Positions 43,193-51,895 of a stretch of 64,000 nt of DNA are shown here, piece by piece. The notes under the pieces are model-generated. The model was not told the origin of the DNA. It worked only from the letters and a program-made list of their open reading frames with translations, and did not search any database. The stretch comes from Clostridiaceae bacterium (GTDB taxonomy: Bacteria; Bacillota; Clostridia; Lachnospirales; Lachnospiraceae), in assembly GCA_910574345.1 (NCBI GenBank), contig CAJSZV010000012.1, positions 1-64,000 on the forward strand, read 5' to 3'. How positions within the stretch are numbered: position 1 is the first letter of the stretch; every line of letters begins with the position of its first letter. The translations under genes and the position numbers were made by a program.

Positions 43193-43912
43193 TTATTTCA
43201 TATTCATCAGCGCCTGCAGAACCCCTTTCACACTCTTTTCTTCCACCTGCAGCGTCAGTTCCGGCTCATGGATATGTTCCAGGTAGTGGGCATCGGAATT
43301 GCTGATGATCCGGCATGATTCCAGATAGGGATTGGCCTTTTTCAGCGGATGAAGCTTCTTTAAATCCTTCACTTCCGCCGCAGTAAACTTGCTGTCCGGC
43401 GGAATGAATCCCAAGTTGGCGATAAGGCTGTTGGCTGTCTTGTCCACATGGGCCGGAAACATAATGCCGCCATATCCTCTCACCAGTTCCCAAAGCCCCT
43501 CAAAGGAAATGTCCGCCGCATTGATGAGAAGATTGGGCACTGTGCCGCACACCTGATCATCCGTATTATAGATCTGCTGTCTGCCGAAGATCTCTTCTTT
43601 ATTAGGAAAGGGAAACAGTCTGTCATAGACATAAGCGTCAAACTCCATAGCCGCCTTCAATTCCTCAAAGAGACACACCGCATGGACTTCCTCCGAGGTG
43701 TTGATCTCCATTCCCGGAATGGCCAGAATTCCGTATTCCTCAGCCGCCGCCAGCACCGCCGGGCAGTTTTTACAGGAATTATGATCTGTCACCGCTATCA
43801 CATCCAGCCCTTTGATGGCTGCCATCCCCGCAATATTGGCAGGTGTCATATCATCGTCTCCGCATGGGGAGAGACAAGAATGAATATGAAGATCATAATA
43901 CAGTTCAGCCAT
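43193..43912 (-). CDS. PHP-domain phosphoesterase
   Basis: Metal-dependent phosphoesterase-like protein of 239 aa. The N terminus YYDLHIHSCLSPCGDDDMTP gives the HxH motif, VIAVTDHNSCKN and GILAIPGMEINTSEEVHAVC add further ligands, MFPAHVDKTANS and RIISNSDAHYLEHIH complete the PHP site. Substrate unknown. It is the last gene of the minus-strand arm of the hydrogenase locus, overlapping the DRTGG protein gene by eight bases. Such PHP proteins are often found with [FeFe]-hydrogenase regulatory genes in Clostridia. Confidence 0.87.
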   Translation of the reverse strand: MAELYYDLHIHSCLSPCGDDDMTPANIAGMAAIKGLDVIAVTDHNSCKNCPAVLAAAEEYGILAIPGMEINTSEEVHAVCLFEELKAAMEFDAYVYDRLFPFPNKEEIFGRQQIYNTDDQVCGTVPNLLINAADISFEGLWELVRGYGGIMFPAHVDKTANSLIANLGFIPPDSKFTAAEVKDLKKLHPLKKANPYLESCRIISNSDAHYLEHIHEPELTLQVEEKSVKGVLQALMNMK

Positions 43913-44240
43913 GAATCAGTTCATGAACCCGCAAAGCCGCCTCAAAAACAGGCTCTTCTGTGGCCAGAAGGGTCACTCCCTGCTGTCTGGCTCTGGCCAG
44001 GCACATCTCATCCGCCTGGGCCCCCTCCGCCAGAATCACGCAGGATACGTCCGCTAAGGTAGCCACTGCAATGGTATTCACATTGCCCATCACCGTCACC
44101 CATGCACTGTCCGACGGCGCTCTTCCCATAGCGACACTTAACAGGTCGCAGCAGAAGATTCCCGTCACCTGACGGGAAAGGTCATCCCCTTCTGCCACCA
44201 CTTTAAATAGTTCTTTTCCTATCAGTTCTTCTACTGTCAT
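43905..44240 (-). CDS. DRTGG-domain protein (second copy)
   Basis: Small cytosolic protein of about 111 aa made of a single DRTGG-like domain (VEELIGKELFKVVAEGDDLS, VTGIFCCDLLSVAMGRA, WVTVMGNVNTIAVATLADVS, CVILAEGAQADEMCLARARQ). The domain is otherwise seen attached to CBS or phosphotransacetylase proteins and is thought to bind a ligand. The ATG at 44240 follows the sensory hydrogenase stop. A homologue (46122-46469) is the first gene of the same operon. Confidence 0.8.
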   Translation of the reverse strand: MTVEELIGKELFKVVAEGDDLSRQVTGIFCCDLLSVAMGRAPSDSAWVTVMGNVNTIAVATLADVSCVILAEGAQADEMCLARARQQGVTLLATEEPVFEAALRVHELIHG

Positions 44241-44242
44241 AG

Positions 44243-45661
44243 TCAATTCTCATCCTCCGCTGTCACGTTCTCATCCTTTACCTTGCTGTCCAGAATCGCC
44301 ATCTCTTCCGAGATCATCTGTATATATTCCTTCAGCGCGCTCATGCGGCCCTTATCCCGGTTCTCGCTTTCCCTCTCCGCCAGATCGTCTGCCAGGATAG
44401 CTACCTCCTGGGACAGCTTGTGAAGATTATCTCTGAGATAGTACACACAGTCTCTCTCACTGGCATCTCCCCGGACGATATCCTCAGCCAGAGCCTTACA
44501 GGTAGGAGCTCCGCAGGAACCGCAGTCCAGTCCCGGCAGCTTCTTGCACAGGCGTTCCACCCGCTCCAGCCTTGAGAAGCTTTCCATCATATTCTCACCT
44601 AACCGGAACACCGGCTCAAACTGCACCCCTGTAGTCCACGGCACATAGCTTTCCGTCCCCTCCTCCATATGACTTCTGGCCACAGGCATGTATTTGCGGA
44701 GACGTTTTAGTTTGACCTCCGCCACATAAGGGTTCTCCACGGTCAGGACGCCGCCTACGCAGCCTCCGTTGCAGGCATTCAGTTCCACAAACTGAAGATT
44801 GTCAAATTTTTCGTCCTCCAGATCTTCCAGCACCCGGATCACATTCTCAATCCCGTCTGCCGCCAGATAATTCTCGGAGAATAACCCGCTGGCCTCCCCG
44901 CCGCTTCGTCCCCAGCTGATTCCGATCTTGCCGGAAGTACTCAGTTCTTCCGGATCCGTCCCCACAGCCTTCATGTGGGACAGAAGCTGAGGATACACAT
45001 CCTTGATGGCAAGGACATGGTCTACCTGGCTTTTCTCCGTGCCCAGAGGAGATTTCACATAGGTTACCTTGGATGGGCAGGGGGAGATGAAGAAGATCCC
45101 GATCTTCTCTCTGGGCAGTCCCGTCTCCTTAAGAGCCTTCTCCACAGCCAGCCCGGCAGCCACCTCGATGGGCGGATTGAGAGGCAGCATATGGGGGATC
45201 AGATTGGGGAACCTTACCCTAATCAGCCTCACCACCGAGGAACAGGCCGTACTGATAATGGGCACCTGGTCCTGGTGCTCGGAGATATACCGCCTGGTGG
45301 CCTCCGACACGATCTCCGCTGCCGCGCTGACCTCAAACACATCGTCAAATCCCATGAGCTTTAGTGCATTGAGAACAATATTCACATCATCCAGGTTATT
45401 AAACTGACTGTACAGAGACGGCGCCGGCAGAGCCACCGCGTACTCGTACTGCCGGATGGTCTCCACCTTATCATAGGTAGCGATCTTGGCATGATGAGGA
45501 CAGATGCGGATACACTCCCCGCAGTCAATACAGAACTTGGCATTAATCTGCGCCTTCCCGTCCCGGACTCGGATAGCCTGAGTGGGACAGCGCTTAATGC
45601 AGTTAATGCACCCCTTGCATAAAGACGGATCCAACCGTACAGAATGATAAAATTTATCCAT
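44243..45661 (-). CDS. Sensory-type [FeFe] hydrogenase homologue
   Basis: Iron-sulfur protein of 472 aa. It starts with a two-cluster ferredoxin domain (SLCKGCINCIKRCPTQAI and FCIDCGECIRICPHHAK). The [FeFe]-hydrogenase core follows with altered H-cluster motifs: STACSSVVRLIRVRFPN in place of TSCSPGW, FISPCPSKVTYVKSP in place of MPCTAKK, and ELNACNGGCVGGVLTVENP in place of the CPGGC-GGGQP loop. A C-terminal 4Fe-4S module follows (LDCGSCGAPTCKALAEDIV) and an acidic helix. No PAS domain. Such divergent homologues are thought to sense H2 or redox state. The surrounding HATPase, DRTGG and PHP genes support signalling rather than catalysis. Confidence 0.85.
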   Translation of the reverse strand: MDKFYHSVRLDPSLCKGCINCIKRCPTQAIRVRDGKAQINAKFCIDCGECIRICPHHAKIATYDKVETIRQYEYAVALPAPSLYSQFNNLDDVNIVLNALKLMGFDDVFEVSAAAEIVSEATRRYISEHQDQVPIISTACSSVVRLIRVRFPNLIPHMLPLNPPIEVAAGLAVEKALKETGLPREKIGIFFISPCPSKVTYVKSPLGTEKSQVDHVLAIKDVYPQLLSHMKAVGTDPEELSTSGKIGISWGRSGGEASGLFSENYLAADGIENVIRVLEDLEDEKFDNLQFVELNACNGGCVGGVLTVENPYVAEVKLKRLRKYMPVARSHMEEGTESYVPWTTGVQFEPVFRLGENMMESFSRLERVERLCKKLPGLDCGSCGAPTCKALAEDIVRGDASERDCVYYLRDNLHKLSQEVAILADDLAERESENRDKGRMSALKEYIQMISEEMAILDSKVKDENVTAEDEN

Positions 45662-45699
45662 CTTTCACTTCCTTCTCTTTTTTACGGCTTTATGGTTCT

Positions 45700-46122
45700 T
45701 TACAGCTTCACGATCATGGTAATGGTAGTCCCCACCCCCAGAGTCGTCTCGATATTCATTTCGTCCGTGTATTTCTTCATATTAGGAAGCCCCATGCCGG
45801 CTCCGAAACCAAGGGAGCGCACCTCGTCCGGCGCCGTGGACCAGCCGGCCTGCATGGCCCGGTCGATATCCGGAATCCCCGGCCCCTTGTCCGCCAGTAT
45901 CATCTTGATCTCCGTGGGAGAGATCTCCACCGTGATCTTCCCGCCCTCTGCATGGATCACCATGTTGATCTCCCCCTCATACATGGCGATGGCTACCTTG
46001 CGGATAGCCGCCGGCGAGACTCCCACCTGCTTTAGCTTGCTCTTTACATCGCTGCTGGCTTCCCCTGCCCTGGTAAAATCATCGGGTGATATTTCATAAG
46101 TCAGAGCAATCACATCTGCCAT
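45700..46122 (-). CDS. HATPase-domain anti-sigma-factor-like protein
   Basis: ATP-binding protein of 140 aa with a lone GHKL/HATPase domain. It shows the N box VSPAAIRKVAIAMYEGEINM, G1 ILADKGPGIPDIDRAMQAGW and GFGAGMGLPNMKKYTDEMNI. It resembles RsbW/SpoIIAB-type serine kinases. It likely phosphorylates or binds a partner in a signalling path with the sensory hydrogenase encoded next. The start overlaps the DRTGG stop (TAATG). Confidence 0.85.
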   Translation of the reverse strand: MADVIALTYEISPDDFTRAGEASSDVKSKLKQVGVSPAAIRKVAIAMYEGEINMVIHAEGGKITVEISPTEIKMILADKGPGIPDIDRAMQAGWSTAPDEVRSLGFGAGMGLPNMKKYTDEMNIETTLGVGTTITMIVKL

Positions 46123-46469
46123 TATATCGCACCTCCATGAAGTCCTGCCGCATACAGCATACCGCAGGAAGAAAACATCCTGTGGCCTGTCTCGAGAACC
46201 ACCAGCTCCCTCTCCTTTGCCATCTCAAGTATGGTCTCGTCAGGCTTCTTCCCCCTGACAAAGATAATGCAGACAATGTCCAACATCTCGGCAGTCCTTA
46301 TTACCTGAGGATTGCACAGACCCGTAAGGAGAACGGAATGGTCCTTTGAAAATGCCAGTACATCGCTCATCATATCAGAGCCGCAGGCACTTCTCACCTC
46401 CCGGTCCAGATGCTCCTCTCCCACCAGAACTCTTGCGCCCAGCACATTCATAACATCTTTTACTGTCAT
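46122..46469 (-). CDS. DRTGG-domain protein (first copy)
   Basis: Small protein of 115 aa (MTVKDVMNVLGARVLVGEEH at the start, LAFSKDHSVLLTGLCNPQVI and VCIIFVRGKKPDETILEMAK in the middle). Same fold class as the protein at 43905-44240 but distinct in sequence. It is the first gene of the minus-strand arm, divergent from hydC. AGGAGGG precedes the ATG. Ligand unknown. Confidence 0.8.
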   Translation of the reverse strand: MTVKDVMNVLGARVLVGEEHLDREVRSACGSDMMSDVLAFSKDHSVLLTGLCNPQVIRTAEMLDIVCIIFVRGKKPDETILEMAKERELVVLETGHRMFSSCGMLYAAGLHGGAI

Positions 46470-46645
46470 AAAACCCCTCCTGATTTTATTAAACTTTCAG
46501 CATCTTTCTACCTTTAAGAATACCATTGGCAGAGCAGATGTTCAACACATTTCCGGTTTTTCTCTCCGATTTTTTCTGGCATTTTTTGCATAATGATGCC
46601 TTTTTTTGGATACTTGTCTGTTTTTATGATATTCATGTGGATTTT

Positions 46646-46674
46646 TTGTCATTAACATGTTAAAATATTATGTG
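46646..46674 (+). promoter_or_regulatory. Candidate hydC promoter with a palindromic operator
   Basis: TTGTCA (46646-46651), 17 bases, TATGTG (46669-46674). The spacer contains the 12-base perfect palindrome TTAACATGTTAA (46652-46663). This may bind a redox or hydrogenase regulator. It only partly resembles the Rex consensus TTGTTAA-N4-TTAACAA. Confidence 0.45.
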
Positions 46675-46715
46675 GATTGCACGAATATCAACTTACTGTT
46701 AAGGAGGATATTAAC

Positions 46716-47210
46716 ATGGCTTGTAAAAAAGAACATGTTCCTTTCAGCGGCACACCCCAGCAGGAAGCTGCATTAAAAAAGGTAATCGCCGAACTGAAGG
46801 ACACCAAGGGCGCTCTCATGCCGATCATGCAGCAGGCCCAGGAGATTTATGGTTATCTCCCCATCGAAGTCCAGACCATGATTTCCGATGAAACCGGGAT
46901 TCCGCTGGAGAAGATTTACGGAGTATCTACCTTCTATTCCCAGTTTGCTCTTCAGCCCAAGGGCAAGTATCAGATTTCCGTATGCCTCGGAACTGCCTGC
47001 TATGTAAAGGGCTCCGGCGCTATCTTTAGTAAGCTGGAAGAGCTTTTAGGAATCACCAACGGCGAATGTACCCCAGACGGACGCTTTTCTCTTGATTCCT
47101 GCCGGTGTGTAGGCGCATGCGGCCTGGCTCCGGTTATGATGATTAACGATGAAGTATACGGCAGACTGACTCCGGATGATATTCCAGGTATTTTGGCCAA
47201 ATATCAGTAA
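46716..47210 (+). CDS. hydC: Bifurcating [FeFe] hydrogenase subunit HydC (NuoE-like)
   Basis: Thioredoxin-like [2Fe-2S] subunit of 164 aa, homologous to NuoE. The helical N-terminal half (LMPIMQQAQEIYGYLPIEVQ) is followed by SVCLGTACYVKGS and FSLDSCRCVGACGLAPVMMI, providing the four Cys ligands. It passes electrons between the flavin subunit HydB and HydA in the electron-bifurcating hydrogenase that oxidises NADH and ferredoxin together to make H2. The start follows TTAAGGAGG. First gene of the plus-strand arm. Confidence 0.93.
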   Translation: MACKKEHVPFSGTPQQEAALKKVIAELKDTKGALMPIMQQAQEIYGYLPIEVQTMISDETGIPLEKIYGVSTFYSQFALQPKGKYQISVCLGTACYVKGSGAIFSKLEELLGITNGECTPDGRFSLDSCRCVGACGLAPVMMINDEVYGRLTPDDIPGILAKYQ

Positions 47211-47212
47211 CT

Positions 47213-47770
47213 ATGATGCCTGAAATTTCCTTGAATGTATTAGATGTAGCGGAGAATTCTACCAGAGCCGGCGCATCTTTGGTGACCATAACCATTGATG
47301 CCGACTTTACCTCTGACCGGCTTTCCATCGTCATAGATGACAATGGCTGCGGCATGACTCCCCAGCAGGTTGAACAGGTTACAGACCCCTTCTTTACCAG
47401 CCGCACCACCAGGAAGGTAGGCCTGGGGGTTCCCTTTTTTAAACTGGCGGCGGAAAGTACAGGCGGAAGCTTTACCATTCGCTCCGAACCTGGCGTGGGC
47501 ACCACCGTAACTGCGGTTTTTGTCCTGTCTCATATTGACCGGATGCCCTTAGGCGATATCAACACTACCATACATACTCTGGTGATCTATCACCCCGATA
47601 CGGATTTTGTCTACCGCTACCGCTATAACGACCGGTCTTTTACTTTAGATACACGGGAATTTCGACAGGTCCTGGGCGATATCCCCTTTGCTTCGCCGGA
47701 GATATCCGCCTACATTATGGACTATCTAAGCGAGAATAAACTAGAAACTGACGGCGGTGCACAGTATTAA
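47213..47770 (+). CDS. HATPase-domain protein of the hydrogenase operon
   Basis: ATP-binding protein of 185 aa with a sensor-kinase-type ATPase domain (EISLNVLDVAENSTRAGASL, IVIDDNGCGMTPQQVEQVTD, TRKVGLGVPFFKLAAESTGG). There is no dimerisation/His-phosphotransfer part or membrane segment. The C-terminal 60 residues form an extra domain. It is embedded between hydC and hydB, starting three bases after the hydC stop without its own clear ribosome site. Similar genes are conserved in clostridial hyd operons. Function unknown, perhaps maturation or regulation. Confidence 0.82.
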   Translation: MMPEISLNVLDVAENSTRAGASLVTITIDADFTSDRLSIVIDDNGCGMTPQQVEQVTDPFFTSRTTRKVGLGVPFFKLAAESTGGSFTIRSEPGVGTTVTAVFVLSHIDRMPLGDINTTIHTLVIYHPDTDFVYRYRYNDRSFTLDTREFRQVLGDIPFASPEISAYIMDYLSENKLETDGGAQY

Positions 47771-47794
47771 CCGCCAGATTGGAGGATCAATCAT

Positions 47795-48172
47795 ATGAAG
47801 ACTCTTGAAGAATTAAAAGCCATCCGCGAGAGAATGCAGAGCCAGGTAAGCATGCGTGCGGAAGACCACAATCATACCCGTGTTGTGGTGGGCATGGCTA
47901 CCTGCGGCATTGCCAGCGGCGCAAGGCCCGTTCTTACCAAGTTATCCGGTTTGGTTCAGGAGAGAAATCTCACAGACAAGATTTCCGTTACCCAGACCGG
48001 CTGCATCGGCTTGTGCCAGTACGAGCCCATCGTGGAAGTCATGGAGCCCGGCAAACCAAAGGTTACCTATATTAAGATGACCCCTGACAAAGCCGAGGAA
48101 GTGTTGGAACGCCATCTCATCGGCGGTCATGTTGTGGAAGAATATACGCTCAGTGCAGCAGACATCAAATAA
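47795..48172 (+). CDS. Small [2Fe-2S]-ferredoxin-like protein of the hydrogenase operon
   Basis: Thioredoxin-fold ferredoxin-like protein of 125 aa, related to the N-terminal domain of NuoF-type subunits. Visible Cys positions are one in VVVGMATCGIASGARPVLTK and two in VTQTGCIGLCQYEPIVEVME. The second Cys of the usual CxxxxC pair is replaced, so only three of four ligands are present. It either binds a cluster with another residue or is structural. It precedes hydB by 12 bases. AGGAGG precedes the stop-start region of the next gene. Confidence 0.82.
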   Translation: MKTLEELKAIRERMQSQVSMRAEDHNHTRVVVGMATCGIASGARPVLTKLSGLVQERNLTDKISVTQTGCIGLCQYEPIVEVMEPGKPKVTYIKMTPDKAEEVLERHLIGGHVVEEYTLSAADIK

Positions 48173-48184
48173 GGAGGAACCCAG

Positions 48185-49975
48185 ATGTATCGTTCACATG
48201 TATTAGTTTGCGGCGGAACAGGATGTACTTCCTCCGGAAGCCAGCAGATTATGGAAACCCTGAAGGCTGAGATCGAGAAGCAGGGTCTGACCGAGGAGGT
48301 ATCCGTAGTTCAGACCGGATGCCACGGCCTTTGCGCATTAGGCCCCATTATGATCATTTACCCGGATGCCACCTTCTATTCCATGGTGAAGGTGGAGGAC
48401 ATTCCCGAGATCGTAGCAGAACATTTGTTAAAAGGAAGAGTTGTCACCAGGCTTCTGTACAATGAGACAGTGACTCCCGCCGGCAATGTAAAGGCACTTA
48501 TCGACACGGACTTTTATAAGAAGCAGCACCGTATCGCCCTGAGAAACTGCGGTATCATCAACCCGGAGGTAATCGAAGAGTACATAGGCACCGGCGGCTA
48601 TGAGGCTCTTGGCAAGGTCCTTACGGAAATGACTCCGGACGATGTGATTCAGTGTCTTCTGGATTCGGGGCTGCGGGGAAGAGGCGGCGGCGGATTCCCC
48701 ACAGGCTTAAAGTGGAAGTTAGCCAAGCAGAATGATGCAGATCAGAAGTATGTATGCTGCAACGCCGATGAAGGCGATCCGGGTGCATTTATGGATCGTT
48801 CCGTTCTGGAAGGCGACCCCCATGCGGTTCTGGAGGCCATGGCCATCGCAGGCTATGCCATCGGCGCTTCCCAGGGTTACATCTATGTCCGCGCCGAGTA
48901 TCCCATCGCCGTACAGCGTTTGAAGATTGCCATTGAGCAGGCCAGAGAGATGGAGCTTTTGGGCAACAATATCTTCGGCTCCGATTTCTCCTTTGACATT
49001 GACTTAAGACTGGGCGCCGGCGCTTTCGTGTGCGGCGAGGAGACAGCCCTTATGACCTCCATCGAAGGCAACCGGGGCGAGCCCAGACCCAGACCGCCGT
49101 TCCCGGCTCAGAAAGGTCTTTTCGGCAAACCAACTATCTTAAATAACGTAGAAACCTATGCCAACATTCCTCAGATCATTCTCCACGGCCCAGAGTGGTT
49201 CGCCTCCATGGGTACGGAGAAGTCCAAAGGCACCAAGGTATTTGCCCTTGGCGGCAAGATTCACAACACCGGCCTTGTAGAGATCCCCATGGGTACCACC
49301 CTTCGGGAGGTCATCGAGGAGATCGGCGGAGGCATTCCGGGAGGCAAGAAGTTTAAGGCTGCCCAGACCGGCGGGCCATCGGGCGGATGTATCCCGGCAG
49401 AGCATTTTGATATTCCTATCGACTATGACAACCTGATTGCCATCGGCTCCATGATGGGCTCCGGCGGCCTCATTGTTATGGACGAAGACGACTGTATGGT
49501 GGATATCGCCAAATTCTTCCTGGAGTTCACTGTGGAAGAGTCCTGCGGCAAATGTACTCCCTGCCGTGTAGGTACCAAGCGTATGCTTGAGATCCTGACT
49601 AAGATTACCAAGGGCCAGGCCACTATGGAAGACTTGGATAAGCTGGAGGAGCTGTGCTACTACATCAAGGAGAATTCCCTCTGCGGCTTAGGCCAGACCG
49701 CTCCCAACCCGGTTCTCTCCACACTGCGCTACTTCCGCGATGAATACGAGGCTCACATCAAGGAGAAGAGATGTCCTGCAGGCGTATGTAAGGCCCTTCT
49801 GTCCTACCGTATTGACCCAGACAAGTGCCGCGGATGTACCCTGTGCGCACGCAACTGTCCCAATAATGCCATCTCCGGAACCGTCCGCAATCCTCATGTC
49901 ATTGACCAGGATAAATGTATTAAGTGCGGCGCCTGTATGGAGAAATGTAAATTCGGTGCAATCTACAAAAAGTAA
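48185..49975 (+). CDS. hydB: Bifurcating [FeFe] hydrogenase subunit HydB (NuoF-like)
   Basis: Flavin subunit of 596 aa that oxidises NADH and bifurcates or confurcates electrons. Domain order is thioredoxin-like [2Fe-2S] (VCGGTGCTSSGS, VQTGCHGLCALGP), FMN/NAD domain (GLRGRGGGGFPTGLKWKLAK, CCNADEGDPGAFMDR), SLBB region, [4Fe-4S] (EESCGKCTPCRVGTKRMLEI) and a C-terminal two-cluster ferredoxin (CRGCTLCARNCPNNAIS, KCIKCGACMEKCKFGAI). Full length for HydB. Cytosolic heterotrimer with HydA and HydC. Ribosome site AAGGAGGAAC. Confidence 0.96.
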   Translation: MYRSHVLVCGGTGCTSSGSQQIMETLKAEIEKQGLTEEVSVVQTGCHGLCALGPIMIIYPDATFYSMVKVEDIPEIVAEHLLKGRVVTRLLYNETVTPAGNVKALIDTDFYKKQHRIALRNCGIINPEVIEEYIGTGGYEALGKVLTEMTPDDVIQCLLDSGLRGRGGGGFPTGLKWKLAKQNDADQKYVCCNADEGDPGAFMDRSVLEGDPHAVLEAMAIAGYAIGASQGYIYVRAEYPIAVQRLKIAIEQAREMELLGNNIFGSDFSFDIDLRLGAGAFVCGEETALMTSIEGNRGEPRPRPPFPAQKGLFGKPTILNNVETYANIPQIILHGPEWFASMGTEKSKGTKVFALGGKIHNTGLVEIPMGTTLREVIEEIGGGIPGGKKFKAAQTGGPSGGCIPAEHFDIPIDYDNLIAIGSMMGSGGLIVMDEDDCMVDIAKFFLEFTVEESCGKCTPCRVGTKRMLEILTKITKGQATMEDLDKLEELCYYIKENSLCGLGQTAPNPVLSTLRYFRDEYEAHIKEKRCPAGVCKALLSYRIDPDKCRGCTLCARNCPNNAISGTVRNPHVIDQDKCIKCGACMEKCKFGAIYKK

Positions 49976-49990
49976 TGGAGGAGAATCGGA

Positions 49991-51739
49991 ATGGAGAATA
50001 TCACAATTAAAATTAACGGCTTAGAAGTAAGCGCTCCCAAGGGTTCCACCATCCTGGAAGCAGCCCGGCTGGCTCATATCGAGATTCCTACCCTCTGCTT
50101 CTTAAAGGAGATCAACGAGATCGGCGCCTGCCGTATCTGTGTGGTTGAAGTAAAAGGCGCAAGAAGCCTGGTGGCATCCTGCGTTTACCCCATTAACGAC
50201 GGCATGGAAGTATGGACCAACACCCCCAAGGTTTTGGAATCCCGCAAAAAGACCCTGCAGCTTCTTCTGTCCAACCATGAGAGAAAATGCCTCTCCTGCG
50301 TGAGAAGCGGCAACTGCGAGCTGCAGCAGCTTGCAAAGGAGCTGGGCGTGGAGGACGAAGCCTACTACGATGGCGAGAAGACCCCATCCTGCATCGATGA
50401 CAGTGCAGCCCACATGTTCCGGGATAACTCCAAGTGTATCCTGTGCCGCCGCTGTGTGGCCGTGTGCGAGAAGACCCAAGGTATCGGCGTCATCGGCGCC
50501 AACATGAGAGGGTTTGCCACCTTTATCGGATCTGCCTTTGACATGGGCCTTGGTGAGACCAGCTGTGTATCCTGCGGCCAGTGTATTGCCGTATGCCCCA
50601 CAGGCGCTCTTCAGGAGAAATCCCAGATTGATGATGTGCTGGCGGCCATTGCCGACCCGGCAAAGCATGTGATCGTTCAGACCGCTCCTGCTGTCCGCGC
50701 AGGACTGGGAGAGGAATTCGGCTATCCCATCGGCACCAATGTGGAGGGCAAGATGGCAGCTGCCCTTAGAAGAATCGGCTTTGACAAAGTATTTGACACC
50801 AATTTCAGCGCCGACCTTACCATTATGGAGGAGGCTAACGAGTTTATCGAGAGAGTTCAGCACGGCGGAGTGCTGCCTATGATCACCTCCTGTTCTCCGG
50901 GATGGATCAAGTACTGCGAGCACTATTTCCCGGATATGACAGAGAACCTTTCCAGCTGCAAGTCTCCTCAGCAGATGTTCGGCGCCATCGCCAAGTCCTA
51001 CTATGCCGAGAAGAGCGGCATCAAAGCCGAGGATATCGTGTCCGTATCCATCATGCCCTGTACTGCCAAAAAGTTCGAGATCGGAAGACCGGACCAGGCA
51101 GCTAACGGAGTTCCCGATGTGGACTACTCCTTAACTACCAGGGAACTGGCCCGTATGATTAAGAAAGTGGGCATTAAGTTTGCCACCCTGCCTGACGAGG
51201 AATTTGACGCTCCCTTAGGTCTTGGCACCGGTGCCGCCGTGATCTTCGGAACCACCGGCGGCGTTATGGAGGCTGCCCTGCGTACTGCAGTGGAGACTCT
51301 CACCGGCGAAGAGCTTAAGAGCCTTGACTTTACCGATGTCCGGGGCATGGAAGGCATCAAGGAAGCCACCTACAACGTGGCAGGCATGGATGTGAAGGTT
51401 GCCGTGGCATCGGGCCTTGGCAATGCCAGAAAGCTTCTGAACAAGGTGAAAGCCGGCGAGGCAGACTACCACTTTATCGAGATCATGGGATGCCCCGGCG
51501 GTTGTATCAACGGCGGCGGCCAGCCCCAGCAGCCTGGATATGTGCGCAACACCGTGGATATCAGGGCCCTGAGGGCCAAAGTGCTCTATGATTCCGACAA
51601 GGGCAATCCTATCCGCAAGTCCCACGAGAATCCGGCTATTAAGGAACTTTATGCCACCTACCTTGGCAAACCGGGAAGCGAGAAGGCTCACCACCTGCTT
51701 CATACTACCTATGTAAAGAGAAGTGTGAATGGGAATTAA
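49991..51739 (+). CDS. hydA: NADH-dependent [FeFe] hydrogenase HydA (group A, bifurcating)
   Basis: Catalytic subunit of 582 aa that forms H2. N-terminal [2Fe-2S] (IPTLCFLKEINEIGACRICV), His-ligated [4Fe-4S] (SNHERKCLSCVRSGNCELQQ), two ferredoxin clusters (CILCRRCVAVCEKTQGIG, CVSCGQCIAVCPTGALQ). All three H-cluster signatures are intact: MITSCSPGWIKYCEHYFP, SIMPCTAKKFEIGRPDQ and IEIMGCPGGCINGGGQPQQP. Start after ATGGAGGAGAATCGG. Last gene of the operon, followed by a repeat and a long terminator. The intact motifs contrast with the altered ones in the sensory homologue of the divergent arm. Confidence 0.97.
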   Translation: MENITIKINGLEVSAPKGSTILEAARLAHIEIPTLCFLKEINEIGACRICVVEVKGARSLVASCVYPINDGMEVWTNTPKVLESRKKTLQLLLSNHERKCLSCVRSGNCELQQLAKELGVEDEAYYDGEKTPSCIDDSAAHMFRDNSKCILCRRCVAVCEKTQGIGVIGANMRGFATFIGSAFDMGLGETSCVSCGQCIAVCPTGALQEKSQIDDVLAAIADPAKHVIVQTAPAVRAGLGEEFGYPIGTNVEGKMAAALRRIGFDKVFDTNFSADLTIMEEANEFIERVQHGGVLPMITSCSPGWIKYCEHYFPDMTENLSSCKSPQQMFGAIAKSYYAEKSGIKAEDIVSVSIMPCTAKKFEIGRPDQAANGVPDVDYSLTTRELARMIKKVGIKFATLPDEEFDAPLGLGTGAAVIFGTTGGVMEAALRTAVETLTGEELKSLDFTDVRGMEGIKEATYNVAGMDVKVAVASGLGNARKLLNKVKAGEADYHFIEIMGCPGGCINGGGQPQQPGYVRNTVDIRALRAKVLYDSDKGNPIRKSHENPAIKELYATYLGKPGSEKAHHLLHTTYVKRSVNGN

Positions 51740-51751
51740 GAAGTCACACCC

Positions 51752-51886
51752 CGCTACAAGCAACAGGGGACCCCGCGGGCAGTCGCCAAAGTCAAGCCAG
51801 CTTGACCTTGGGTCTACGCTCCGCTTCGGTCCGTCCTTGACAAGTGCCACTGGCACTTAGGACCCTTGCCTTCGCGAGAATAATCA
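51752..51886. repeat. Modular intergenic repeat, copy 2
   Basis: Contains AAGTCAAGCCAGCTTGA, ACGCTCCGCTTCGGTC, GTGCCACTGGCAC and CCTTGCCTTCGCGAGAATAA, matching the modules at 32195-32293 in a different arrangement. It lies between hydA and its terminator. Rich in small inverted repeats (AAGTGCCACTGGCACTT). Non-coding. Confidence 0.65.
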
Positions 51887-51895
51887 GATGCATTT

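Noticed and set aside
46646-46674. Rex redox-repressor site upstream of hydC
   Set aside because: The palindrome TTAACATGTTAA lacks the flanking TTG and CAA and the four-base spacer of the consensus, so Rex was not named.
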